Of a stretch of 64,000 bases of DNA, positions 8,985-17,858 are shown in pieces. This DNA is from Fibrisoma montanum (lineage in GTDB: Bacteria > Bacteroidota > Bacteroidia > Cytophagales > Spirosomataceae). The notes below the pieces were generated by a model. The model was not told the origin of the DNA, searched no databases, and saw nothing but the letters and a program-made list of their open reading frames with translations. Both the position numbers and the translations under genes were made by a program. How positions within the stretch are numbered: position 1 is the first letter of the stretch; each line of letters begins with the position of its first letter. The stretch is from NCBI RefSeq assembly GCF_003583365.1, contig NZ_QXED01000003.1:806001-870000 (forward strand), read 5' to 3'.

Positions 8985-9620
8985 CTATTCGCCCGCAAAC
9001 GCCCGCCGAAGCACGGTCAGGGCTTTGGTGATGTGCGCTTCGACGGCTTTCAGGGAGATGTGCAGCTCGTCGGCGATGGTCTGGTACTTTTTACCTTCGA
9101 ACCGGTTCATCAGGAATACCCGCTGCCGCTGCGGGGGCAACTGGCTGATAGCGGCCTCGACCCGGTTGTGCAGTTCGTCATACGCCATCAGTTCTTCCGG
9201 GGTCAGCCGTTCGGCAGAAGCGCTTTCGTAGTTTGTATCCGGCTCATAAAGAGAACTCAACCGCATATCCTGCCGCAGTTCGCGCTGGAGGTACTTTAAC
9301 GACCGGTTCCGGACGGCCGCGTAGAGATAGGCCCGGTACGACGTAGTAATGTCGGCGTAGAGCTGTTTTTGCAGGAAAACATAAAACGTATCGCTGACGA
9401 TGTCGCGGGCTACTTCGCGGGAATAAACGAACCGGATGGCGTGGCTGCACAGCGGACCGTAGTACTCCCGAAACAGCAGCGCTGCCCCCTGTTGAGGGTC
9501 CTGGTCAAACGCCCGGCGGATGAACTGCTCATCGTCAGTCAACAGGCGTCCCACCGGTTCCGCATCGGGCCGGACGGGTTGAGATGAGGCAGGCAGGGGA
9601 AACAACGAGTCAGCAGCCAC
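8985..9620 (-). CDS. ECF RNA polymerase sigma-70 factor, FecI-like
   Basis: A 211-aa extracytoplasmic-function sigma factor. Region 2 spans about residues 45-115 (LFREYYGPLCSHAIRFVY, then DIVSDTFYVFLQ) and region 4 about 150-208 (LPPQRQRVFLMNRFEGKKY, then a helix-turn-helix around ISLKAVEAHITKAL). It would direct RNA polymerase to the promoters of the neighbouring locus when released by FecR. The only start that keeps the full protein is a GTG at 9620, so translation may be weak. It is transcribed away from the FecR gene, whereas such pairs usually run in the same direction. The FecR-SusC-SusD order on the other strand makes them its likely partners. Confidence 0.93.
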   Translation of the reverse strand: MAADSLFPLPASSQPVRPDAEPVGRLLTDDEQFIRRAFDQDPQQGAALLFREYYGPLCSHAIRFVYSREVARDIVSDTFYVFLQKQLYADITTSYRAYLYAAVRNRSLKYLQRELRQDMRLSSLYEPDTNYESASAERLTPEELMAYDELHNRVEAAISQLPPQRQRVFLMNRFEGKKYQTIADELHISLKAVEAHITKALTVLRRAFAGE

Positions 9621-9814
9621 CGGACAGTACTAAAGTTTTCCTTTTGGTGTAAGACCCGATTGGGACGGCTTACCCTACCTCAAGTTTCTGATTTTTTTGT
9701 AAATATTTCTCAATAAGGTTCTAAAAAAGAAACGTACTCGTTTTGCTTTTTTTTCTGACAAGAGGTAGGGTATTTGGTACAAGCCGGGTCTATCCGGTAA
9801 CAGCACCTTACTCA

Positions 9815-10831
9815 ATGGAACCTAATCAGGTGGGGGCCCATCAGGCCAAAACGCTTCTGTGGACTTTTTTTGCCGGGCAGGCAACGCCACTGCAAAAGCA
9901 GTTGCTGACCGACTGGCTACGGGACGAACAGAACCGGGAAATGTACTTTCAGGTTTTGCACGAATGGGAAAAGTCGAATCCACAGCTCATTCCCGATTCG
10001 GTCGGCGACTGGCATCGGCTGATGGACCGGCTCAACCAGTCCGGCCAGACCCCTACTCCCACAACCGAGGACAATGTCCGGCCTTTGGCCGATCATCGGA
10101 ACAGCTTCCGTTGGTGGATGGCGGCTGCGGCCGTACTGCTGATCGGCTTCACCGGGTGGTGGCAGCAGGACGTACTGCTCTACCGGACGTATGCTACGGC
10201 CTACGGTGAAATCCGCCGGTTTGAACTCCCCGACGGCAGCCGCGTAACGCTCAACGCCAATTCTACGCTCCGGTTCCCTCGTTTCCTGGCGCTCCAGACC
10301 ACCCGCGAAGCCCGGTTGCTGGGTGAAGCCGAATTTTCGGTTGTCCACACCGTCGATCATCGGCCGTTTCTGGTACATACCCCCGATCAGCTCGAAGTCC
10401 GGGTATTGGGTACCGAGTTTATCGTCTACAGCCGCAACCGGGGCAGCAAAGTGGTGCTGAACCGGGGAAAAGTTACGCTGCGCTCGCTGAAAACCCGGCA
10501 ACCCGCGCTCACCATCCGGCCGGGCGATGTCGTGCTTGTTGACCGACGAGGCAGCTTCCGGCTGCAGACCGGCGAACCGCTGGCCAGCCATGGTGCCTGG
10601 AAAGAGCACCGTTTTGTCTTTAACCGCACCCCGCTGACTGACATTGCCCGGCAGATCCAGGAACGATTCGGCCTGAACGTACAGCTTGCAGATTCGGCCA
10701 TTGCCACCCGGCAACTGTCGGGCAATTACCCCGCGCAGACCGCCGATGAAGTTCTGACCATGCTCACCCAGGTGTTGAACCTGCGGGCCGACCGACAGGG
10801 GGATGTGGTCCGCCTGTCGGCAGCCCCCTGA
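9815..10831 (+). CDS. FecR-family anti-sigma factor
   Basis: A 338-aa inner-membrane anti-sigma factor. The N-terminal cytoplasmic part (residues 1-98) would bind the sigma factor. A single membrane helix lies at about 100-117 (WWMAAAAVLLIGFTGWW), followed by the periplasmic FecR domain (GEIRRFELPDGSRVTLNANS, about 128-235). A C-terminal DUF4974 domain (FNRTPLTDIARQIQERFGL, about 265-335) would contact the STN domain of the receptor. I took the ATG at 9815 because the sequence before it is low-complexity and unlike the family. The SusC gene starts 49 bp downstream, so the regulator and transporter are probably co-transcribed. Confidence 0.93.
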   Translation: MEPNQVGAHQAKTLLWTFFAGQATPLQKQLLTDWLRDEQNREMYFQVLHEWEKSNPQLIPDSVGDWHRLMDRLNQSGQTPTPTTEDNVRPLADHRNSFRWWMAAAAVLLIGFTGWWQQDVLLYRTYATAYGEIRRFELPDGSRVTLNANSTLRFPRFLALQTTREARLLGEAEFSVVHTVDHRPFLVHTPDQLEVRVLGTEFIVYSRNRGSKVVLNRGKVTLRSLKTRQPALTIRPGDVVLVDRRGSFRLQTGEPLASHGAWKEHRFVFNRTPLTDIARQIQERFGLNVQLADSAIATRQLSGNYPAQTADEVLTMLTQVLNLRADRQGDVVRLSAAP

Positions 10832-10880
10832 CAACGAATAGAGTCTTTACTTCTGCATCTTTAAAACCCTATACCTCCCT

Positions 10881-13800
10881 ATGACCCAACTGGTACGACC
10901 CATGCTATACCGGCTGCTGGGGCTGAGTTTGCTGCTCAGCTACCCGATGGTCCCTTACGGGCAAACGCTGGCTTACTACCGCTCCCAGGGTATTAAACCC
11001 AGCCAACCCGCCACCATGAAGCTGCGCGACGTGCTGCTCGACATGCAGAGTCGCTACGGTGTTAACATCGTTTTCGACGAAAAACTGATTGAAGGCATTG
11101 AGGTTAACACCCGACTGCTCAACCGCCCGATGAATCTGGCTAATCGGCTGCGTCTACTCCTCGAAGGTAATGGCCTGCACTACATCCAGACCCGAAAAGA
11201 TACGTACCTGATTGTGTCGGACAAACCGGCGGTGAAGCAGCAAACCAATCCACTGTCCCCCGTTGATAACCGCCCGGAACCATCTCCCCTGTCGGCCTTT
11301 TCATCCGCTCCGCTCAACCTGAACGCACCTATAAGCCAGCCCCTCCAAACACTGCGGGTAGCCGTAAGCGGGCGCGTCATTGACGAAAATGGCACTGGGC
11401 TGCCAGGGGTTAACATCACCGAGCAGGGCACGACCAACGGCACAACAAGCGACAGCGAGGGACGCTACCGGCTCACCGTCGAAGGCCCGGCCAGCGTACT
11501 GACGTTCAGCTTTCTGGGGTACCAGTCGCAGACCCGTACCGTAGGCAGCAACACCGTTCTCAATGTCACCCTCCAGCCCGACGTCCGCTCATTGAATGAG
11601 GTGGTTGTGATCGGTTACGGCGAACGCCAGCGCAAAGACCTGACGGGGGCCGTGTCGGTCGTGGGGGCCGAAGACCTGGTGAAAGCCAAAGCGCTGAACC
11701 CTGAATTATCGATGCAGGGCCGGCTGCCGGGGGTGTTTGTATCGACGCCCGGCGGAGCGCCCAATGCCCGACCCGTGGTACGGATTCGTGGTGTCAATAC
11801 GCTCGGCTTCAACGATCCGCTGTACGTCATCGATGGCGTTCCGGTAACCGAATACGGCAACGGAGCCCCGCAGTCGGGCAATACGGCACAGGCTACCGAT
11901 ATCCGTGGGTCAATCAATATTCTGAACCTGATTAACCCTAATGACATCGAGAGCATCTCGGTACTGAAAGACGCGTCGTCGGCGGCTATCTATGGGGTTC
12001 GGGCGGCCAACGGTGTGGTGCTTATCACCACTAAGCGGGGCAAAGTAGGCCGGCCGCGGGTTGAAGTGGCCGCGTCGCGCGGGGTGCAGAATTTACCGAA
12101 TCGCTACAACGTGCTTGACCTGCCCGAGTACGTTGGGCTGGTGCGGGAAATGTACGCCAACAACCCCGCCCAAGCCAACAACCTGCCCGCCGTTTACCGC
12201 GAAGGAAACGCGGCTTATCTAGGTAATCTGCCCCAGCAGGACTGGCAATCGGCCATCATCAACCGGAACGCGGTGGTTGAGGACTACAGCGCTAAAATTT
12301 CGGGTGGTTCGGAATCTACAACGTATTACGTGTCGGCCGGATACGCCCGCACCGAGAGCCCCATTCAGCAGAATAACCTGAAACGCTACTCGTTAGCATT
12401 CAACATCACCAGTAAAGTAGGCCGGCTGATTGAGGTTGGCCTGACCAACCGCCTGAGCTACGTCGATGCGCTCGACAACAGCCAGACGGATTTGGCCTCG
12501 GCCTGGCGGTTTGCCCCCTGGCAGCCCATCTATGCCCTGGAAGGACGTCCGCAGTTTAATGGTATTGCGCAGGTAGTGAACCCCACGTTTAATCCAAATC
12601 CCAACTTCAACCCAACGCTCGTGTCGCTGGGGGGCGGACCGTTTACCATAACCAACAGCGGTCTGTTGTACGGTACGGCCACCCGAACCAACGTACTGGG
12701 TGCCTGGGATACCCGCCAGGCCACGTACAGCCTGCTGCGCAACATCGGGTCGGCGTATGTACAGCTTGAGCCAATCAAAGGGTTGAAAGTCAAGGGTACG
12801 TTAAGCGCCGACTGGTACCTGAACAACCGTGACGTCTGGCAGAGCGTGGATTATTACCGCTTTGCGTCGCCGTTCGTGAATACGTTCTCGTCGACGAACG
12901 GCACCTCGAAAGGGACGATAAACACCCGGCTGTCGCGCAACTACAACCTCGTCAAGGAGTTCGCCATCAACTATGCCCGTACGTTTGGCGGGCACTCGGT
13001 CGATCTGCTGGTTAACGCCATGGACCAGAAGTACGGTTACAATTTGACCTCAGCCAACAATAGCCAGATCAATTATTACAACCCCGAAGCGCTGGCGTTG
13101 CTGAATACACCCCCCTATTCAACCGGGCAGGTTATTCCCGAAAACAACGCCCTGCAGGGGTATCTGGGTCGCCTGAGTTATAACTTCAAGAGCAAGTACT
13201 ACGTCGATGCCACCGTTCGGCGGGACGGTACTTCGCGCTTCGACCGCGACTACCGCTGGGGTACGTTCCCTTCGCTGGCCGTCGCCTGGCGCATCACGGC
13301 CGAGCCGTTCATGAAGCCGCTGTCGTGGCTGTCGGACCTGAAAATCCGGGCGGGTATTGGCGAAATCGGCAACCAGGAAACCACCCAGTTCGCCTTTGTG
13401 TCGCTGGTGAACTTCAACCCCGATTATGCCTACGGGTCGGGTGTGAACGGCGATGCGATTGGTGGCCTGCAGAACGGCATTCGTCTGGCCAACATCCCCG
13501 TGCGCAACCTGTCGTGGGAGCGGGTGCTGACGCAAAACATTGGCCTGGACGCTTCCCTGCTGGAGAACCGCATTACCGCTACGATCGAATATTACGACAA
13601 GAAAACATCGGGTATTCTGCAAACGGTAACCCTACCGGCCAGCGCGGGTATTGATGACGGTTCCGCCCCGCCCAACAACATCGCGTCGGTGCGCAACAGC
13701 GGGTTCGAGTTTCAGGTGACCTACAACGGCAAGGTGGGTAACGACCTTACCTATAACATCGGGGGAAACCTGACGACGGTAAACAACCGGGTAACGGGCC

Positions 13801-14528
13801 TGTACCGGGATCTGGCTTTCACCAGCGGTAACTTCCGCACCGAGATCGGCCAGTCGATTGGCTACATCTACGGTTACAAGTTTGGCGGTATCTTCCAGAA
13901 CCAGGGTGAGATTGATGCCTACAAAGCGTCGAAACCCACTGGGGCCTCGGTGAAAGACGCCATCAACGGCGACCGGATGGTGCCGGGAGATGCCTACTTC
14001 CAGGATACGAACGGCGATGGTATAGTGAACGCCAACGACCGGGTGTTTCTGGGCCGCAACGTTAACAACCCCGGCTTCTTCTACGGGGTAAATCTGGGGG
14101 CCGCTTTTCGGGGCTTCGACCTGTCGATTTTCTTCCAGGGCGTAGGCGATGTGCAGAACATCAACACCGAACGGCAGGCGGGTATCAGCATGAACTCGGA
14201 GAACATCAACTACTGGACGGACGTACGCGACCGCTGGACGCCGACGAATCCCTCGAATACAATCCCCCGCGCCGTACAGGGCGATCCGTCCAGCAACAAC
14301 CGCTTCTCAGACCGCTTCGTGGAGGACGCCAGTTTCATGCGCCTGAAAAATATGCAGGTGGGGTACACCCTACCCAAGTCGGTGCTGGGTAATACGCTGT
14401 CGAACGTACGGGTATACCTGACGGGTAACAACCTGCTGACGTTCACCAACTGGTCGGGCCTCGACCCCGAAAACGACGCCATTCCACCCGCCCGCGCCTG
14501 GATTCTGGGACTAAACGTCAACTTTTAA
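10881..14528 (+). CDS. SusC/RagA TonB-linked outer-membrane transporter with STN domain
   Basis: A 1215-aa outer-membrane oligosaccharide importer. Visible order: signal peptide (about 1-27), STN domain (about 44-112, MKLRDVLLDMQSRYGVNIVF), a proline/serine linker (about 115-155), carboxypeptidase-like domain (about 160-235), SusC signature and plug (VVVIGYGERQRKDLTGAVS onward, then VLKDASSAAIYGVRAANGV), and a beta barrel to the C-terminal aromatic residue (LGLNVNF). The STN domain is the part that signals to FecR, which fits the upstream regulator. The SusD gene follows after 17 bp. Together they would bind and import oligosaccharides of the target glycan. Confidence 0.96.
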   Translation: MTQLVRPMLYRLLGLSLLLSYPMVPYGQTLAYYRSQGIKPSQPATMKLRDVLLDMQSRYGVNIVFDEKLIEGIEVNTRLLNRPMNLANRLRLLLEGNGLHYIQTRKDTYLIVSDKPAVKQQTNPLSPVDNRPEPSPLSAFSSAPLNLNAPISQPLQTLRVAVSGRVIDENGTGLPGVNITEQGTTNGTTSDSEGRYRLTVEGPASVLTFSFLGYQSQTRTVGSNTVLNVTLQPDVRSLNEVVVIGYGERQRKDLTGAVSVVGAEDLVKAKALNPELSMQGRLPGVFVSTPGGAPNARPVVRIRGVNTLGFNDPLYVIDGVPVTEYGNGAPQSGNTAQATDIRGSINILNLINPNDIESISVLKDASSAAIYGVRAANGVVLITTKRGKVGRPRVEVAASRGVQNLPNRYNVLDLPEYVGLVREMYANNPAQANNLPAVYREGNAAYLGNLPQQDWQSAIINRNAVVEDYSAKISGGSESTTYYVSAGYARTESPIQQNNLKRYSLAFNITSKVGRLIEVGLTNRLSYVDALDNSQTDLASAWRFAPWQPIYALEGRPQFNGIAQVVNPTFNPNPNFNPTLVSLGGGPFTITNSGLLYGTATRTNVLGAWDTRQATYSLLRNIGSAYVQLEPIKGLKVKGTLSADWYLNNRDVWQSVDYYRFASPFVNTFSSTNGTSKGTINTRLSRNYNLVKEFAINYARTFGGHSVDLLVNAMDQKYGYNLTSANNSQINYYNPEALALLNTPPYSTGQVIPENNALQGYLGRLSYNFKSKYYVDATVRRDGTSRFDRDYRWGTFPSLAVAWRITAEPFMKPLSWLSDLKIRAGIGEIGNQETTQFAFVSLVNFNPDYAYGSGVNGDAIGGLQNGIRLANIPVRNLSWERVLTQNIGLDASLLENRITATIEYYDKKTSGILQTVTLPASAGIDDGSAPPNNIASVRNSGFEFQVTYNGKVGNDLTYNIGGNLTTVNNRVTGLYRDLAFTSGNFRTEIGQSIGYIYGYKFGGIFQNQGEIDAYKASKPTGASVKDAINGDRMVPGDAYFQDTNGDGIVNANDRVFLGRNVNNPGFFYGVNLGAAFRGFDLSIFFQGVGDVQNINTERQAGISMNSENINYWTDVRDRWTPTNPSNTIPRAVQGDPSSNNRFSDRFVEDASFMRLKNMQVGYTLPKSVLGNTLSNVRVYLTGNNLLTFTNWSGLDPENDAIPPARAWILGLNVNF

Positions 14529-14545
14529 ACCACCTGACCTAAGCC

Positions 14546-16048
14546 ATGAAATCATTCCTATATTCTGCCGTGCTGGCGCTGACTCTGGCAATGGGCGCGT
14601 GCAATCCGGATAACCTGGAGGTGGCCCCGGGCAATCCTACTGAATCCAGTTTTTTTACGTCGGAGCTGGATTTTGAAGCCCTGATTCGGGGTGTTTACGC
14701 TAAACAGGTTGAGTTGTATGGCTACCGGGTTGGCGGCTACGTCCATGCGGTGCGGCACCTGCCCGGCGACGATATCACCACCACCGGCGCCAACCCGCTC
14801 GAAACCTTTGCCTCTTTGCAACCCAACGTAGGTACACTCACGAACTACTACACCACGCTTTACCGAATCATCTACCGGGCCAACACGGCGCTGGACAAGA
14901 TCAATACGGTGGCCGACGGGGTCTACCTAACCCCAGGGCTGAAAGACCGGCACCGGGGCGAGGCTCTCTTTTTGCGGGGACTGTCGTACTTCTGGTTGGC
15001 CAATACGTTTGGGACATCACCCTTGCGAGTTGAGCGGCTGAACTCACTGGATCAGGTAGCGGCTCCGTCTGCGACAGAGGGGCAACTGCTCGACCAGGCC
15101 GTTAAGGATTTTACGGAAGCAGCCAGTCTGCTGCCCGAAGCCTGGGATGCACGCAATGCCGGACGGGCCACGAGCAATGCCGCCAACGGTATGCTGGGCA
15201 AGAGTCTGGTCTTTCGCGGAACAATCAACAAAACAGCGGCCGACTTTACGGCGGCCGTAGCGGCTTTCAGCAAAATCAGAAACCGCTCACTGGTGGCTAA
15301 TTTCGCCGACAACTTTGCCGCCGACCGCGAGAACAATGCCGAATCGCTCTACGAATTTCAGGCGAGCCAGCCACCCAACACCGACAACGTATTCCTCTCC
15401 GACGACTTTGAGCCGGGTGGTGTCGGGACAACGTCGGGCTGGTGGGGCCTTTTTGAACCAAACAATTCGCTGCTGTTCGGAACGGCCCGGTTCATCGCCA
15501 CCCGGAAGCTACTGGCGGCTTTCGACCCGGCCGATCCCCGGCGCGACCTGACCCTGAACCCGACTACCCGCGACATCCGCAAATACTGGACCCGCGACCA
15601 GAAGACATCAAACCCCGGCGCTTCGGCCAACAACGCCCGGATTCTGCGCTACGCCGATGTGCTGCTGCTTCAGGCCGAGGCCATTGTGCAGTCGGGCGGG
15701 GCGGTGGCCGATGCCATGGCGCTGGTCAATCAGGTCAGGACGCGGGCGCGGAACATGGTGCCGAACGGTACCGTACCGGCCAATCTGCCGACAACGCTTA
15801 CGGCCGCTCAGGCCATGGACGCCATCCGGAACGAGCGCCTGCTCGAACTGGCGGGCGAAGAGTCACACCGGTGGTTCGACCTGCGCCGGTGGCATAAGGG
15901 CGGGCAGATTAACCTGTCGTCGGGGTTTGATTTCAGCTCCGACCAGCCCACGCTGTTAGGCTTTGACGCCAATAAACACCTGCTGTTCCCGATCCCGCTG
16001 GCCGAAACTGACAACAACCCCAACGTAAAGCAAAATCCGGGGTACTAA
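14546..16048 (+). CDS. SusD/RagB glycan-binding lipoprotein
   Basis: A 500-aa surface lipoprotein that caps the SusC transporter and binds glycan. The signal MKSFLYSAVLALTLAMGAC places the lipid-modified cysteine at residue 19. TPR-like helical repeats form the first part (for example FLRGLSYFWLANTFG), and the C-terminal SusD hallmark is clear: YADVLLLQAEAIVQ, then IRNERLLELAGEESHRWFDL. It is 17 bp downstream of SusC and is the last gene before a strong hairpin at 16134-16158. Length and composition are normal for RagB/SusD proteins. Substrate specificity cannot be read from the sequence. Confidence 0.95.
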   Translation: MKSFLYSAVLALTLAMGACNPDNLEVAPGNPTESSFFTSELDFEALIRGVYAKQVELYGYRVGGYVHAVRHLPGDDITTTGANPLETFASLQPNVGTLTNYYTTLYRIIYRANTALDKINTVADGVYLTPGLKDRHRGEALFLRGLSYFWLANTFGTSPLRVERLNSLDQVAAPSATEGQLLDQAVKDFTEAASLLPEAWDARNAGRATSNAANGMLGKSLVFRGTINKTAADFTAAVAAFSKIRNRSLVANFADNFAADRENNAESLYEFQASQPPNTDNVFLSDDFEPGGVGTTSGWWGLFEPNNSLLFGTARFIATRKLLAAFDPADPRRDLTLNPTTRDIRKYWTRDQKTSNPGASANNARILRYADVLLLQAEAIVQSGGAVADAMALVNQVRTRARNMVPNGTVPANLPTTLTAAQAMDAIRNERLLELAGEESHRWFDLRRWHKGGQINLSSGFDFSSDQPTLLGFDANKHLLFPIPLAETDNNPNVKQNPGY

Positions 16049-16133
16049 CGCACGCGCTCAACCCGAACTTGCATTTACACGAACCTGATCGTTAAAGCCG
16101 AGCGTCCGGATGCTTTTACAAAATAGCAACGAC

Positions 16134-16158
16134 AGAGCGGCTGCGAATCAGCCGCTCT
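16134..16158 (+). terminator. Terminator-like hairpin after SusD
   Basis: AGAGCGGCTG (16134-16143) pairs perfectly with CAGCCGCTCT (16149-16158) across a 5-nt loop and is followed by TTTATTT. This is a good intrinsic terminator for the FecR-SusC-SusD transcript. It ends 17 bp before the ATG of the next gene, which leaves almost no room for a promoter downstream of it, so partial read-through is likely. Confidence 0.75.
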
Positions 16159-16175
16159 TTATTTAACCAAGGCCT

Positions 16176-17852
16176 ATGCAACGCTCCTTTTTCCGACACG
16201 GTACAGCCGCTTTCCTGTTGACAGGTCTGCTCATCTGGGTAATGCCTGCGCTGGCTCAGTGGCCGATTGGCATCCAACTGTCGAGCATGAAAGAGATCAA
16301 AGACGCCCGCACCATGATGGCGCAGCTTCGGGCGTGGGGCGTCACCGAACTGGAAGGCGGCTGGCCCCGCAACATGCCCGTCAGGGAGTACCGAAAACTG
16401 ATGAAGGAACACGGCCTTCGGATGGTGGGCATTGGTGGCGATTTCAGGCTGTTGCAGGACAGCGTCGCCCTCCTGGCCGACCGGGCGAAACAGCTGGGCG
16501 CTAAGTACGTGGTCTGCTACTGGATTCCGCACGGCGAAACCTTCACCCAGGCTGATGCCGACAAAGCCATTGCGGTATTTACGCAGGCCGGACAGTATCT
16601 GCGCAAAAAAGGACTGACGCTTTGCTACCATAATCACGGCTACGAGTTCGTCGCCCACGGCAATGGCACGCTGTTCGATTACATGGCGGAGAAAATGCCC
16701 GCCGACGCGGTACAGTTCGAACTGGATCTGATCTGGGCTAAAAACACCCGCCAGACGGCCCGGCCGCAGGACCCCATCGCCCTGTTGAAGAAATACACCG
16801 GTCGCTTTCCACTGGTACACCTCAAAGACCGGCGTCCCGGCACACCGTCCTCGCTGGAAAATCCGGCGCTGCGGCCGCATCAGGTGGCACTCGGACAAGG
16901 TGACCTTGGACTGAGCGCCTTTTTGCAGGAAGCGCGTCGCAATGGGGTTAAACACCTGTTTATTGAAGATGAATCGCTGCGGCCGATGGCGCAGGTTCCG
17001 CAGAGCATCGCTTTTTTGCGCGACTGGGAAGCCCACCGCGACGAAATCCGGCTGCTGGTTCGGGCCGACGACCTCGGGATGGCCCACAGCGCCAACCGGG
17101 CCTGTCTGGACGTACTGACCAACGGCATCGCCCGCTCGGTGGAAGTGATGGCCCCAACGGCCTGGCTGCCCGAAGCCTTAACCGAACTCGCCAGATTACC
17201 CAATGCCGATGTCGGTGTACACCTGGTCCTGACCAGCGAGTGGAACAACCTGAAATGGCGTCCGTTGACGGCTGCCCCCAGCCTGGTGGATTCGGCCGGT
17301 TATTTTTACACAACCACCTGGAAAGGCGCAACGCCGGGCGTATCACTGCTCGACCACCAGCCCGACATGGCCGAGGTTGAGCGCGAACTGCGGGCACAGA
17401 TTGAACGGGTCCGGCAGGCGTTGCCCCGTCAGGTATCGCATTTGTCGGTTCACATGGCCTTCGACCGGTCGGACCTGCGTTTGCGGGAGGTAGTCGAGAA
17501 ATTAGCCAATGAATACGGCTTACCTACGCTCGAACCATCAATGGCTGAGCCGTTTCCTAAATTCGCTGGTCAGAACGCCACCGACCCGGCCGAACGGGAA
17601 CGGGCGTTTGTCGCAGCCCTGGACCAGCTCGGCCCCGGCACCTACATGCTGGTGACCCACCCTGCTTACAACACCGACGAGATACAGCCCATCGGCGGCA
17701 AACAGTCCATCGCCCCCGGCCGCGATGCCGATGCGGCCATGCTGAAAAGTCCGGTCGTGCAGGCGGCCATTCAGAACCGGGGCATCAAACTGGTCGGCTA
17801 CCCATCACTGCTCGGTCCTCAACCCATCTCTCAGGTTTCTCAACAACGCTGA
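16176..17852 (+). CDS. Secreted fusion: sugar isomerase/epimerase-like TIM barrel plus ChbG/YdjC-like deacetylase
   Basis: A 558-aa exported two-domain protein. After a signal peptide (1-28, PALAQ) residues 29-285 form a xylose-isomerase-like TIM barrel. Candidate metal ligands are H152-N-H154, E182 and D184 in FELDL, H215 in LVHLKD and E264 in FIED. Residues 290-545 match the ChbG/YdjC carbohydrate deacetylase family: RADDLGMAHSANRA (D298, D299), DVGVHLVLTSEW (H349), HLSVHM (H426) and LVTHPAY (H495). Each family normally occurs alone and mostly in the cytoplasm, so this is an unusual secreted fusion. It is the first gene of the string after SusD, and the sulfatase begins 6 bp later. It may deacetylate an N-acetyl or O-acetyl sugar and rearrange it. 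Both activities are inferred from families only. Confidence 0.85.
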   Translation: MQRSFFRHGTAAFLLTGLLIWVMPALAQWPIGIQLSSMKEIKDARTMMAQLRAWGVTELEGGWPRNMPVREYRKLMKEHGLRMVGIGGDFRLLQDSVALLADRAKQLGAKYVVCYWIPHGETFTQADADKAIAVFTQAGQYLRKKGLTLCYHNHGYEFVAHGNGTLFDYMAEKMPADAVQFELDLIWAKNTRQTARPQDPIALLKKYTGRFPLVHLKDRRPGTPSSLENPALRPHQVALGQGDLGLSAFLQEARRNGVKHLFIEDESLRPMAQVPQSIAFLRDWEAHRDEIRLLVRADDLGMAHSANRACLDVLTNGIARSVEVMAPTAWLPEALTELARLPNADVGVHLVLTSEWNNLKWRPLTAAPSLVDSAGYFYTTTWKGATPGVSLLDHQPDMAEVERELRAQIERVRQALPRQVSHLSVHMAFDRSDLRLREVVEKLANEYGLPTLEPSMAEPFPKFAGQNATDPAERERAFVAALDQLGPGTYMLVTHPAYNTDEIQPIGGKQSIAPGRDADAAMLKSPVVQAAIQNRGIKLVGYPSLLGPQPISQVSQQR

Positions 17853-17858
17853 TCCGGT

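Noticed and set aside
9621..9814. Promoters in the divergent sigma/FecR gap
   Set aside because: The region is T-rich and must contain promoters, but I found no clear TAnnTTTG box or sigma-specific motif to name.
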